A stretch of 64,000 bases of DNA from an uncultured Alphaproteobacteria bacterium (GTDB lineage Bacteria > Pseudomonadota > Alphaproteobacteria > GCA-2731375), in the NCBI GenBank assembly GCA_951812805.1, contig CATOSZ010000003.1, positions 2,000,557-2,064,556 on the forward strand, read 5' to 3'. How positions within the stretch are numbered: the first letter of the stretch is position 1; each line of letters starts with the position of its first letter. Below the pieces are notes generated by a model. It saw only the letters and a program-made list of their open reading frames with translations. It had not been told where the DNA came from and did no database searches. The position numbers were made by a program, and so were the translations under genes. This document shows, piece by piece, positions 46,383-54,857 of this stretch.

Positions 46383-46786
46383 TCGGCATCGTCCTGGTGA
46401 CCCACGGCCGTTTGGCCGAGGAATTCGTGGCCGCGCTGGAGCATGTCGTCGGACCGCAGGAGGCGATCCATTCCATTTGCATCGATGCCGACGACGACAT
46501 GGATGCCCGGCGTCGGGAAATCCTCGAGGCGGTTCGCGCCGTCGAGCAGGGCGATGGCGTCATCCTGTTGACCGACATGTTCGGCGGCACACCGTCGAAC
46601 CTGGCGATCAGCATGCTGGATCACGGCAACGTCGAGGTGATCGCGGGCATGAACCTGCCCATGCTGATCAAGCTGGCGAGCGTGCGTTCGAGCGCGGACC
46701 TCGCGGCGGCGGTGGAAAGCGCCCAGGACTCGGGCCGCAAGTACATCAACGTCGCCTCGAAGCTGCTGTCGGGAGAGGCGAGTTGA
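46379..46786 (+). CDS. PTS EIIA component, mannose family (regulatory)
   Basis: 135-residue EIIA-Man domain. The phospho-acceptor is H9 in V-L-V-T-H-G-R-L-A, and L-T-D-M-F-G-G-T-P-S-N is the family core. No IIB, IIC or IID genes are near, so it is a regulatory PTS protein receiving phosphate from HPr, as in other alphaproteobacteria. ATG overlaps the rapZ stop; its own stop overlaps the TTG of the HPr gene, so the three are translationally linked. Confidence 0.93.
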   Translation: MIGIVLVTHGRLAEEFVAALEHVVGPQEAIHSICIDADDDMDARRREILEAVRAVEQGDGVILLTDMFGGTPSNLAISMLDHGNVEVIAGMNLPMLIKLASVRSSADLAAAVESAQDSGRKYINVASKLLSGEAS

Positions 46787-47061
46787 GCGACGGCGAGCAC
46801 CGGGCGACCCTCGAGATCGTCAACAAGCGCGGCCTACATGCCCGGGCCGCGGCCAAATTCGTGAAATGCGTCGAAGCGCACGAGGCCGAAGTCTGGGTCT
46901 CGCGGCTCGACATGCGGGTTTCAGGCCAATCGATTATGGGCCTGATGATGCTCGCTGCCGCGACGGGCTGCGAAATCTGCGTCGAGTGCCGCGGGCCTGC
47001 GGGCGCGGCCGTCATGGCGGCGTTGACCACCCTGATCGAAGGCGGCTTTCACGAAGAATGA
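46783..47061 (+). CDS. ptsH: HPr phosphocarrier protein
   Basis: 92-residue HPr. Phospho-His is H19 in N-K-R-G-L-H-A-R-A-A and the HprK-target Ser is S50 in S-G-Q-S-I-M-G-L-M-M. The best start is TTG 46783, overlapping the EIIA stop (TTGA) with a GGGAGAGG site upstream; no ATG is available before the conserved region. Links HprK, PtsP-type EI (not in the window) and the EIIA. Confidence 0.92.
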   Translation: MSDGEHRATLEIVNKRGLHARAAAKFVKCVEAHEAEVWVSRLDMRVSGQSIMGLMMLAAATGCEICVECRGPAGAAVMAALTTLIEGGFHEE

Positions 47062-47095
47062 CGTCGACAGACGTCGTTTCCGAATATTTAACGAT

Positions 47096-47111
47096 ATAAA
47101 GATGTCTTTAT
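47096..47111. promoter_or_regulatory. Palindromic operator candidate upstream of sahH
   Basis: ATAAAGA (47096-47102) and TCTTTAT (47105-47111) form a perfect inverted repeat with a two-base spacer, in an AT-rich patch within GC-rich DNA, about 100 bases before the sahH start. Such a site upstream of S-adenosylhomocysteinase would suit an ArsR-family SahR-like or other methyl-cycle repressor; the assignment is inference. Confidence 0.5.
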
Positions 47112-47209
47112 GCTTGCTATGACCGGGCGGCGTTGCTATGTCCCGGTCGGGCCGGCCGGCACGCGCCGACACCGGCCCGGAAAACACTGGAAGATGCAGG
47201 AGCACGACA

Positions 47210-48508
47210 ATGAGCAGCGCCGGCAACGACTACAAGGTCGCCGATATTTCCCTGGCCGATTGGGGCCGTCGCGAGATCGCGATCGCCGAGACCGAGATGC
47301 CGGGCCTGATGGCCGTTCGCGAGGAATACGGTGCGGATAAGCCGCTCGCTGGTGCGTGCATCATCGGCTGCCTGCACATGACGATCCAGACCGCGGTGCT
47401 GATCGAGACGCTGACCGCGCTCGGCGCCGAGGTCCGCTGGTCGTCTTGCAACATCTTCTCGACCCAGGATCATGCCGCCGCGGCGATCGCCGCCAGCGGC
47501 GTTCCCGTCTTCGCCTGGAAGGGCGAGACGGAGGAGGAATACTGGTGGTGCGTCGAGCAGAGCATCGTCGGCGATCCCGCGTGGAAGCCGAACCTGTTGC
47601 TCGACGACGGCGGTGACCTCACCGTCATCATGCACGAGAAGTACGGCGAGCTGATGGACGATGTCCTCGGCCTCTCGGAAGAGACCACGACCGGTGTGCA
47701 TCGGCTCTATGACATGGCCAAGGCGGGGACGCTGAGGGTGCCGGCGATCAACGTGAACGACTCGGTCACCAAGTCGAAGTTCGACAATCTCTACGGCTGC
47801 CGGGAAAGCCTGGTCGACGGCATCAAACGGGCGACCGACGTCATGCTGGCCGGCAAGATCGCCGTGGTCTGCGGCTATGGCGACGTCGGCAAGGGCTGCG
47901 CGGTCAGCCTGCGCGGACAGGGCGCACGCGTCATGGTGACGGAGGTCGATCCGATCTGCGCCCTGCAGGCGGCCATGGAAGGCTATCAGGTCGTCACCAT
48001 GGACGAGGTGGCAGGCATGGGCGACGTCTTCGTCACCGCGACCGGCAACCGGGATATCATCACCCTCGACCACATGCGGCAGATGAAAGACCGCGCCATC
48101 GTCTGCAACATCGGCCATTTCGATGCCGAGATCGACGTCGCCGGTCTGCAGAACCTGGAATGGCACAACGTCAAGCCGCAGGTCGACGAGGTCGAGTTCC
48201 CCGATGGCAAGCGGTTGATCCTGCTGGCCGAAGGGCGGCTGGTCAATCTCGGCTGCGCTACCGGCCATCCGAGCTTCGTGATGAGCACGTCCTTCACCAA
48301 CCAGGTGCTGGCGCAGCTCGAGCTCTGGCAGCGCGGCGGCGAATACGGCCGCGATGTCTACACGCTTCCGAAACATTTGGATGAGAAGGTCGCGCGCCTG
48401 CATCTCGGCAAGCTCGGCGCCCAACTGACCGAGCTGACCGACGTCCAGGCCGAGTATATCGGCGTGCCGGAACACGGTCCGTTCAAGCCGGAGCATTATC
48501 GCTACTAG
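47210..48508 (+). CDS. ahcY: S-adenosylhomocysteinase
   Basis: 432-residue NAD-dependent hydrolase splitting S-adenosylhomocysteine to adenosine and homocysteine. [14 protein letters not shown] near residue 80, the NAD motif G-Y-G-D-V-G-K-G mid-protein, and the C-terminal H-Y-R-Y are all present. Start ATG 47210 with an AGGAG site. The stop TAG (48506-48508) is part of the CTAG target of IS1182 copy 2; duplication of CTAG kept the stop codon intact, so the protein is full length although its downstream transcript is broken. Confidence 0.96.
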   Translation: MSSAGNDYKVADISLADWGRREIAIAETEMPGLMAVREEYGADKPLAGACIIGCLHMTIQTAVLIETLTALGAEVRWSSCNIFSTQDHAAAAIAASGVPVFAWKGETEEEYWWCVEQSIVGDPAWKPNLLLDDGGDLTVIMHEKYGELMDDVLGLSEETTTGVHRLYDMAKAGTLRVPAINVNDSVTKSKFDNLYGCRESLVDGIKRATDVMLAGKIAVVCGYGDVGKGCAVSLRGQGARVMVTEVDPICALQAAMEGYQVVTMDEVAGMGDVFVTATGNRDIITLDHMRQMKDRAIVCNIGHFDAEIDVAGLQNLEWHNVKPQVDEVEFPDGKRLILLAEGRLVNLGCATGHPSFVMSTSFTNQVLAQLELWQRGGEYGRDVYTLPKHLDEKVARLHLGKLGAQLTELTDVQAEYIGVPEHGPFKPEHYRY

Positions 48509-50052
48509 CAGCCTGTCGGACTCGGGCATGCAAGGATTGGTAAGATTGGCTTGGCGGGCGTCGATGTCATGGATTTACCCCCATGAAGTTGCGAACGCGG
48601 GTTGGCCCGCCCGTTCAGGCGTGGCTGAGGACGAACATCCGCTTGATGTTCCAGGAGAGCGTGGCCAAGGTCCATTCCCCCTTCGCCTTGTCGAGGCCGC
48701 GCAGGCTGAACTGACGCAAGCCCATCACCGATTTGATGATGCCGAACACCGGCTCCGGTGTCTGCTTGCGAAGCGCGTAGAGCGCCCGGCCCTCGGGTGT
48801 GGCCAGGCGATGGCACATCGCCTCGAGCGGCGTCGGATCCTCGGGCGCTGGCGGCGCCTCGGCGAAGCGGTCCCGCCAGGAAAGATGGTGGTGCTCCCGG
48901 CCGAGCGCGATCAGCGGCGCGATCTCCGCTTCCCCGCAGGCCTCGACGTTGGCCTGGCTGAAGTAGCCGCTGTCCGCCAACAGGGTCTCGACCTCGCCAA
49001 GCCCGTCCGGCAGGCCGGCGAGTGCTTCGAGCGTCGGTTCGATCTGCTGCTTGTCGTTCGCCGCCTGCACCACGTCGGCGCTGACCACCAGCAGGCTGCC
49101 GGCGGCCACCGCAGCCTGGGCGTTGTAGCACTGCTCGAAGCCGCCGCCGGCCACCGGCATGATGCGCGAGTCCGGGTCCGTCAGGTTGACCTGGTCCTTC
49201 GCCCGTGGCCCCGGCTCCGGCGGCTTCGGTGGCCGCCCGCCCGGCTTGCGGCCGGTCCGCGTTTCCTTCGCCTCGCGGGCTGCCAGCTTCTCTTCGTACT
49301 CCGCCTGCTCCCGCGCATGACGCTCGGCCGCCCGCGCCTCGATCTCCGCCTTCGCCGCGGCGATCGCCGCCAGCCGGTCCTCGCGCCGTGCCAGCTCCTC
49401 CGGCACGCTCATGCCGTCGGGAACCTCGGACCGGTCCGCCGCTTCCGCCAACGCCATCAACTCCGCCACCTCGGCCCGCAGCCGGGCTTCGATCTCGCCC
49501 GCACGCTGCCACGACAGGGCGCTGTGCCGGCTCGCGTCGGCATGGATCTTCGTCCCGTCCAGCGCCACCGTGCCCAGTTGCAGCATGCCGGCCTGCCGCG
49601 CCAGCAGCAGAACCTGCACGAACAGCCCCTCGATCAGCGGCAGGAAGCGACGGCGGAACGTGGCGATCGTGTCGTGGTCGGGGTGGTCGTTTGCCGCGAT
49701 GAAGCGGAAGGCCACCGAATCATAGCTCGCCCGCTCCAGCTTCCGGCTGGAATGCACCCCCGTCGCGTAGCCGTAGATCAGCAGGCCCAGCAGGACGCTC
49801 GGGTGATGCGCCGCCGAGCCCGAACCACGATAGGCCTTCACGAACGCAGAGAGATCCAGCTGCTCCAGCACATCGACCACGAAGCGCGCCAGATGACGAT
49901 CAGGCAGCCATTCGTCCACCGAAGGCGGCAGAAGATAGCTGGTCTCCCGGTCAACCTGTCGAAAGTTGCTCATCACAAAATCACCGCGCAGGAGAGAATC
50001 AGACCGTGACAGTGAATCTCATCTCGAAACTCGGCTCAAGTCCGACAGGCTG
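48509..50052 (-). mobile_element. IS1182-family insertion sequence, copy 2
   Basis: 1544 bp, ends CAGCCTGTCGGACT as in copy 1, flanked by CTAG at 48505-48508 and 50053-50056. It is inserted exactly at the stop codon of ahcY and separates it from divL, its usual neighbour. Same orientation as copy 1. The near identity of the copies (one base difference noticed) implies a recent transposition. Confidence 0.94.
48615..49976 (-). CDS. IS1182-family transposase, copy 2
   Basis: 453 residues, same protein as copy 1. The single base difference I noticed (T at 48759) is synonymous, in the Thr codon of K-Q-T-P-E-P. All DDE motifs are intact (L-D-G-T-K-I-H, L-A-D-S-G-Y-F-S, T-P-E-P-V-F-G). Because it points leftward into the end of ahcY, transcription from it would be antisense to ahcY. 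Confidence 0.94.
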   Translation of the reverse strand: MMSNFRQVDRETSYLLPPSVDEWLPDRHLARFVVDVLEQLDLSAFVKAYRGSGSAAHHPSVLLGLLIYGYATGVHSSRKLERASYDSVAFRFIAANDHPDHDTIATFRRRFLPLIEGLFVQVLLLARQAGMLQLGTVALDGTKIHADASRHSALSWQRAGEIEARLRAEVAELMALAEAADRSEVPDGMSVPEELARREDRLAAIAAAKAEIEARAAERHAREQAEYEEKLAAREAKETRTGRKPGGRPPKPPEPGPRAKDQVNLTDPDSRIMPVAGGGFEQCYNAQAAVAAGSLLVVSADVVQAANDKQQIEPTLEALAGLPDGLGEVETLLADSGYFSQANVEACGEAEIAPLIALGREHHHLSWRDRFAEAPPAPEDPTPLEAMCHRLATPEGRALYALRKQTPEPVFGIIKSVMGLRQFSLRGLDKAKGEWTLATLSWNIKRMFVLSHA

Positions 50053-50144
50053 CTAGGACGGCATCGGGGGCCCGAGACTTGTCGCCTCGGGAGAAGGTTG
50101 CTTAGATCCCCTCGGCCGGCCGTGCCGGCCGAGGAGGTTCGCTC

Positions 50145-52583
50145 ATGACGGCTTATCGATCCCTGGTGTTGGCCCTGCTCGGGCTGCTGCTCCTAGTAAC
50201 GCCCGCACGGGCCGCCTACGGACCCTACGAGACGCCCGTATTTCTTGCGATGTCGGTACTGATGCTCGCGGGTCTGGCGGCGCCGGTCCTGTGGTGGCGC
50301 GGCAGGACCGCTGCGCGGCAGGCAGCGGACGCGATGGCGGCTTTGCGTCGCCGCTTCGACGCATTGAACCATCGTCTCGAGTCCTGGCCCGACGGCGGCT
50401 TGCGTGTCGACGCGGACGGTGCCGTGGCCTTTGGCGCCTTGGCCGCCAAACTCGGCGCCGGCGAGGCCCGCGTGCAACCGCTGGCCAGCCTGTTGGTGCC
50501 GCTCTCGCCCAACACGCGCGCACGCCTCGAACGGGCCGCCGCCGGTGGCGACGAGAGCGGGCGGTTCCTCTTGCACGATGAGGCGACGGCGAGTTGCCAC
50601 GAGGTGGTCGTCATCGGCGCCGGCGAGGCACGCCTGCTCGCGTTTCACGACGTCACGTCATTGCACGAACGCCTCACGGCGGCCGAGGCCCGGGCCGAGC
50701 GGGCGGAGGCGGCACACGGCTATCTGCGCGATGTGGCCGATAGCGTTCCCATCCCCCTTTGGCGGCGCGACGGCGCGCAACGGATCGACTGGTGCAACGC
50801 CGCCTATGCGCGGGTTGTCGGGTCCTCACGCGACGAGGTCCTGCGGGACGGCGGGATTGAAATCGAGGCGCAGATCGACGCGGGCGAGGCCCGGCGCCTG
50901 GCGCGAGACGTGCTGACGAGCGGTGTGGCGGGGCGCGCCGAGCGCCACTTCGTCGTCGACGACCAGCGTCGGAACCTGGCGACGACGGAAACGCCTTGCC
51001 CCGCCGGCGCGGGCACCATCGGGTGCGCCATCGACGTTACCGACCGGGACGAACTGGAAGTGGAACATCGCCGTTTCGTCGACGCGACGAGCGAAGTGTT
51101 GAACAATCTGAACTCGGCGATTGCGATATTCGGTGCCGATCGGCGCCTGGTCTTCCACAACCGCGCCTATGCCCGGCTTTGGCACCTCGACGAGGACTGG
51201 CTCGCCGGCGCGCCGACGCATGCGCAGCTGCTGGACGAAATCCTCGAACGCCGCCTGCTGCCGGAGCAAGCCGACTATCCCGCCTACAAGGCCCGCGTCA
51301 TGGGGCTGTACACCAATCTGTTGGAGACGACGGAGGAGTTCGAGTACCTCCCCGACGGCCGAACCCTCCGTTCGCTGGTGGCGCCCCATCCGCTCGGCGG
51401 ATTGTTGATCGTGCACGAGGACGTCACCGACCGCATGCGTCTCGAACGGTCCTACAACACGTTGATCGCGGTGCAGCGCGAGACCCTGGAAAACCTGCAC
51501 GAGAGCGTTGCCGTGTTCGGCGCGGACAGTCGCCTGAAGCTGCACAATTCGCAGTTTCGCGAGATGTGGCGCCTCGACGAGAGCGATCTCGAAAGCGAGC
51601 CGCACGTGACGGATATCCTCGCCTCGATCAACGAGGCCTATGGCCGGCCGAGCGAGTGGGCCGAGCAGTTCCCACGCACCGCCGCCCTGATCGCGGAGCG
51701 CCACGCGCTGCACGTCAGCGTCGATCGGCCCGACGGCAGCGTCGTCGACTTTGCCACGCAGCCGCTGCCCGACGGCAATCTGCTGGCGACCTATATCGAC
51801 GTCACCGACCGGGTGCGCATCGAGCGCGCGCTGCGCGAGCGGAACGAGGCCCTGCAGACCGCCGATCGCCTGAAGACCGAGTTCATCGCCAACATGAGCT
51901 ACGAGCTGCGCTCACCGCTCAACGTGATCCTCGGTTTCATCGAAATCCTCGACCAGGAATATTTTGGCGAGCTGAACGAAAAGCAGAAGACCTATTGCGA
52001 GGGGATCATCGATTCGTCCCACCGTCTTCTCGCCTTGGTGAACGACATTCTCGATCTCGCCAGTGTCGAGGCGGGACAACTGGAGCTGGATCTGAGCGAG
52101 TTCGACGTCGAGGCCCTGTTGGCCAGCGTCATCGATCTAACGCGCGAGAACGCGCGCGCCCGCGGCATTGGCCTGGAACTCGACGCGGCGCCGGATCTCG
52201 GCGAGATCACGGGCGATGCCCGCCGGTTGCGCCAGGTGATGATGAACCTGCTTTCCAACGCCTATCAGTACAGCCCGCAGGGCAGCCAGGTGGTGGTTCG
52301 CGCGCGCCGTACCGCCGACGGCGTCACCGTAACCGTCGGCGACGAGGGGATCGGGATCGAGGCGGAACAGCAGAACAGGGTCTTCGAACGCTTCGAGCGG
52401 GGCGACCGGGGGCGGGGCGGATACGGTGCCGGTCTGGGACTGGCCCTGGTCAAGAGCTTCGTCGAGCTGCATGGCGGCGACGTGACGCTGAAGAGCGATG
52501 TCGATCAAGGCACCGAGGTGACGGTGAGCTTGCCCTTGGTGCCGCGCGAAGACGGTCCGGCGGAGGGACTGGACGTCGTTTGA
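50145..52583 (+). CDS. divL: DivL-like PAS sensor kinase with Tyr in place of the H-box His
   Basis: 812 residues. Two hydrophobic segments at the N-terminus (about 6-24 and 30-50), then several PAS-like domains (recognisable at about 195-300, 310-430 and 445-555, each ending in a D-V-T-D-R signature), then DHp and HATPase. The H-box reads F-I-A-N-M-S-Y586-E-L-R-S-P-L-N: the phospho-acceptor His is Tyr, as in Caulobacter DivL (Tyr550). The ATP-binding part looks intact (N-L-L-S-N-A, G-D-E-G-I-G-I, G-L-G-L-A-L-V-K-S). DivL controls CckA and the CtrA cell-cycle pathway at the pole. Neighbourhood to ahcY is conserved. ATG 50145 follows GAGGAGG. Confidence 0.8.
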   Translation: MTAYRSLVLALLGLLLLVTPARAAYGPYETPVFLAMSVLMLAGLAAPVLWWRGRTAARQAADAMAALRRRFDALNHRLESWPDGGLRVDADGAVAFGALAAKLGAGEARVQPLASLLVPLSPNTRARLERAAAGGDESGRFLLHDEATASCHEVVVIGAGEARLLAFHDVTSLHERLTAAEARAERAEAAHGYLRDVADSVPIPLWRRDGAQRIDWCNAAYARVVGSSRDEVLRDGGIEIEAQIDAGEARRLARDVLTSGVAGRAERHFVVDDQRRNLATTETPCPAGAGTIGCAIDVTDRDELEVEHRRFVDATSEVLNNLNSAIAIFGADRRLVFHNRAYARLWHLDEDWLAGAPTHAQLLDEILERRLLPEQADYPAYKARVMGLYTNLLETTEEFEYLPDGRTLRSLVAPHPLGGLLIVHEDVTDRMRLERSYNTLIAVQRETLENLHESVAVFGADSRLKLHNSQFREMWRLDESDLESEPHVTDILASINEAYGRPSEWAEQFPRTAALIAERHALHVSVDRPDGSVVDFATQPLPDGNLLATYIDVTDRVRIERALRERNEALQTADRLKTEFIANMSYELRSPLNVILGFIEILDQEYFGELNEKQKTYCEGIIDSSHRLLALVNDILDLASVEAGQLELDLSEFDVEALLASVIDLTRENARARGIGLELDAAPDLGEITGDARRLRQVMMNLLSNAYQYSPQGSQVVVRARRTADGVTVTVGDEGIGIEAEQQNRVFERFERGDRGRGGYGAGLGLALVKSFVELHGGDVTLKSDVDQGTEVTVSLPLVPREDGPAEGLDVV

Positions 52584-52606
52584 CGGTGAGGGGGTGGGCC
52601 GGCGCG

Positions 52607-53470
52607 TCACACCAGCGCGTCGCGCATCGGCTCCAAGGCCTCGCGCAACTTGGCGATGGCCTGGTGTTCGATCTGGCGGACCCGTTCCTTGGACAGGCCG
52701 AGACGCTCGCCGAGGGCGTCGAGTGGAATCTTCTCGGCGCTCAGCCGGCGCTCGCGAATGATGGTCTGCTCCCGCTCGTTCAAGTCGGAGACCGCCTCCG
52801 CGATCAGCCGTTCGATCTTCGGTCGATCGTTCGCTTCCGCGACCATGCCTTCGGGCCCCTGGCGATCGTCCGGAATGATTTCGATCGCTTCGGTGCTACC
52901 GTCGTTTACCAGCGGCACGTTCAGCGAGCGGTCGCGGGCCGACAGCCGGGTTTCCATACGCTCGACATCGTTGAGCGATACACCGAGTTCGCGAGCCACT
53001 TGGACCCGGGTATCCGCAGGCGAGCAGTCGCGCTCGGCCTGAATGCGGGCCCGTAGCCGGCGGAGATTGAAGAACAGGGATTTCTGGCTGGCCGTGGTGC
53101 CCGTGCGCACGATCGACCAGTTGCGCAGCACATAATCCTGCATGGTCGCCCGGATCCACCAGCCGGCGTAGGTCGAGAAGCGGACGTCACGGGCCGGCTC
53201 GAACTTGGCGGCGGCCTGTAGCAGGCCGAGATTGCCCTCTTGCACCAGATCGCCCATCGGCAGGCCGTGATGGCGAAATTTGACCGCATGCGCGACGACG
53301 AGGCGGACATGGGCTTGAATCAGCTGGTGCAGCGCCTCCTCGTCCCGCTCGCGATGCCAGCGGTCCGTAAGGTCGCGTTCTTCCTCCAGGCTCAGCAACG
53401 GCACGCGCATAGCGCGCTCGATAAAATGCCGATCGGCCCGAACGGCCTCCCGTGAGTCCCCTAAGATCAT
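52607..53470 (-). CDS. rpoH: RNA polymerase heat-shock sigma factor RpoH
   Basis: 287-residue sigma-70-family factor. Region 2 has G-D-L-V-Q-E-G-N-L-G-L-L and F-S-T-Y-A-G-W-W-I; the RpoH box is Q-K-S-L-F-F-N-L-R-R-L; region 4 ends K-E-R-V-R-Q-I-E-H-Q-A. This box separates RpoH from RpoD and RpoS. Alphaproteobacteria often have several RpoH paralogues. I start at ATG 53468-53470 because a GGAG site lies upstream; an in-frame TTG at 53491 is weaker. Confidence 0.9.
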   Translation of the reverse strand: MILGDSREAVRADRHFIERAMRVPLLSLEEERDLTDRWHRERDEEALHQLIQAHVRLVVAHAVKFRHHGLPMGDLVQEGNLGLLQAAAKFEPARDVRFSTYAGWWIRATMQDYVLRNWSIVRTGTTASQKSLFFNLRRLRARIQAERDCSPADTRVQVARELGVSLNDVERMETRLSARDRSLNVPLVNDGSTEAIEIIPDDRQGPEGMVAEANDRPKIERLIAEAVSDLNEREQTIIRERRLSAEKIPLDALGERLGLSKERVRQIEHQAIAKLREALEPMRDALV

Positions 53471-53490
53471 CCGCTCCGTCCATCCCCGCA

Positions 53491-53504
53491 ACGTGACGTC
53501 ACGT
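53491..53504. promoter_or_regulatory. 14-bp perfect palindrome in the rpoH leader
   Basis: ACGTGACGTCACGT reads the same on both strands and lies 21 bases before the rpoH start, downstream of the candidate promoter. It may be an operator or form a hairpin in the 5' leader that controls RpoH translation. No regulator is identified. Confidence 0.5.
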
Positions 53505-53549
53505 CACTGCCCAGACAATCGAGCATGGCACTGAATGCAGTACATTTGT

Positions 53550-53579
53550 ACTGTAAATTAATGTAACCTCATATGTCAA
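53550..53579 (-). promoter_or_regulatory. Candidate sigma-70-type promoter for rpoH
   Basis: On the minus strand TTGACA (53574-53579) is followed after 18 bases by TACAGT (53550-53555), about 75 bases before the rpoH start. The region is distinctly AT-rich compared with its surroundings. Confidence 0.5.
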
Positions 53580-53963
53580 GCCGGTTTGGACCAAGGCAAC
53601 TGTTCGTCGTTTTGCACAAAATCGACAATAAATCATTTTTTACAACAAACGGTTTATTGATGCGAATCCATCGGATCGGAAATGGGCCTGAATTTGCGCG
53701 CGCTCGACGGCCTTGCCGGGTTTGGTACCGCCGAGATTCGCCTCATGGCTCCCTAATGTGTCGGCGCGACCGGCAATTTTCTCGCGAGTAGGTTTGTTGC
53801 GATCTAGGAATAACCGCCGGATTCCAGCGATCTTTGCCCCGAAGTCCAAAGTTCCCGTCACCTTGACGGTCGAACGGCATGGCGTCACGTCGGCAGGCAC
53901 GGCGCGCCGCGAAGCCCGCTTCGCCAAGGGTCCGAGCGCGCCGCTCGTCCTATCTAAATGGTT
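53580..53963. other. Non-coding gap between rpoH and the phosphoesterase-like gene
   Basis: Together with the rpoH leader this is about 490 bases without a convincing gene. The left part (to about 53680) is AT-rich with runs of A and T; the rest returns to normal composition. Short open frames exist on both strands, but none has a ribosome site or protein-like composition. No RNA gene was recognised. Confidence 0.5.
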
Positions 53964-54770
53964 TCAAGTGGTCAGGCGTTCGAGGGAGGTGCCGTCGCGC
54001 GCGAGACATTCCGCGATCAGCGGGCCCCCGAAGCCGGCCCCGCCATCCAGGCTCAGCCGATGGCTGTCGGCGATCGGGGCGTGGCGTCGCGAATCATGCC
54101 CGCGAACGACCCGGAGGTAGGTCCCATAGGGGCCGCGCATCGCGTCGAAGCCGCCGCCGCCCCACCAGAACCGGTCGCCCTGGCCATCGAGCGGGCGGTC
54201 GGGATCCAGCCCGGCCGCGACGAAGAGAAGCCGGCGGTCCTGATCCACGGCAAAGCGCCGCAGGGTCGCCATGAAGGTTTCATGGCCTGCCCGGGCATGC
54301 ATGGCGTCGCGCAGGTCGCTGGTCCAGCGGGTAATCGCCGACGGTCCCTGACGCGCCACATGACGCGCCTCGGCGACGGTACCGCCGTAGGCCGCGAGCG
54401 TCGTCTCCAGGCCCTGGCCCAACATCCACTCCAAGACGTCCGAGGGTGCCACGGCGAACTGCAGCAGCAGCAGCTTCTGCCACATTTCCTCGTGGGCGCC
54501 GCGCAGCACCACGACGTCCCAGGGCTCGGCCCCCGGCAGCATCAGCGCCAGGCGACGAAAGCGGAGCACTTCGTCGATCGTCGCCGCGCCGTCACCGCCG
54601 ACGCCGAGCAGGTTGCCGAGGTAGATCAGCCGGTCGCCGGGCCGCAGCTTGTCCTCGAGGGCGCGATGCAGAGACCGAAGGCGGCGGGCCTCGCCCTGGA
54701 TGGCACCCACCGCCCAGATGCGGCCGGGCGCTTCCAGCACCGCGTATCGTTCATTACCCCTGTCGACCAT
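53964..54770 (-). CDS. Metallophosphoesterase-like protein with degenerate active site
   Basis: 268 residues with the layout of a bacterial Ser/Thr phosphatase (ApaH/PrpE-like), but with catalytic motifs changed: G-D-x-H-G is G-A-I-Q-G, G-D-x-V-D-R-G is G-N-L-L-G-V-G, and G-N-H-E is G-A-H-E. The structural parts remain (A-A-G-L-D-P-D-R-P-L, F-W-W, V-R-G-H-D). Loss of the metal-binding Asp and His residues suggests a binding or regulatory pseudo-enzyme. It lies 87 bases downstream of carD on the same strand and may be co-transcribed. Confidence 0.72.
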   Translation of the reverse strand: MVDRGNERYAVLEAPGRIWAVGAIQGEARRLRSLHRALEDKLRPGDRLIYLGNLLGVGGDGAATIDEVLRFRRLALMLPGAEPWDVVVLRGAHEEMWQKLLLLQFAVAPSDVLEWMLGQGLETTLAAYGGTVAEARHVARQGPSAITRWTSDLRDAMHARAGHETFMATLRRFAVDQDRRLLFVAAGLDPDRPLDGQGDRFWWGGGGFDAMRGPYGTYLRVVRGHDSRRHAPIADSHRLSLDGGAGFGGPLIAECLARDGTSLERLTT

Positions 54771-54857
54771 GGCCCCGGTGCCGCCTCACGACCATAAGGA
54801 AAGGCCCGACGCGTCGGGCGCCGGGCCATATGTCCAATCGTCCTGGAGGACGACGCT

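Noticed and set aside
47062-47209. SAM or SAH riboswitch upstream of ahcY
   Set aside because: I could not fit the conserved cores of these riboswitches in the 148-base leader; only the inverted repeat stands out.
53573-53927. Small open frames on both strands right of rpoH
   Set aside because: No ribosome site, no hydrophobic or conserved pattern, and they overlap each other in AT-rich promoter-like DNA.
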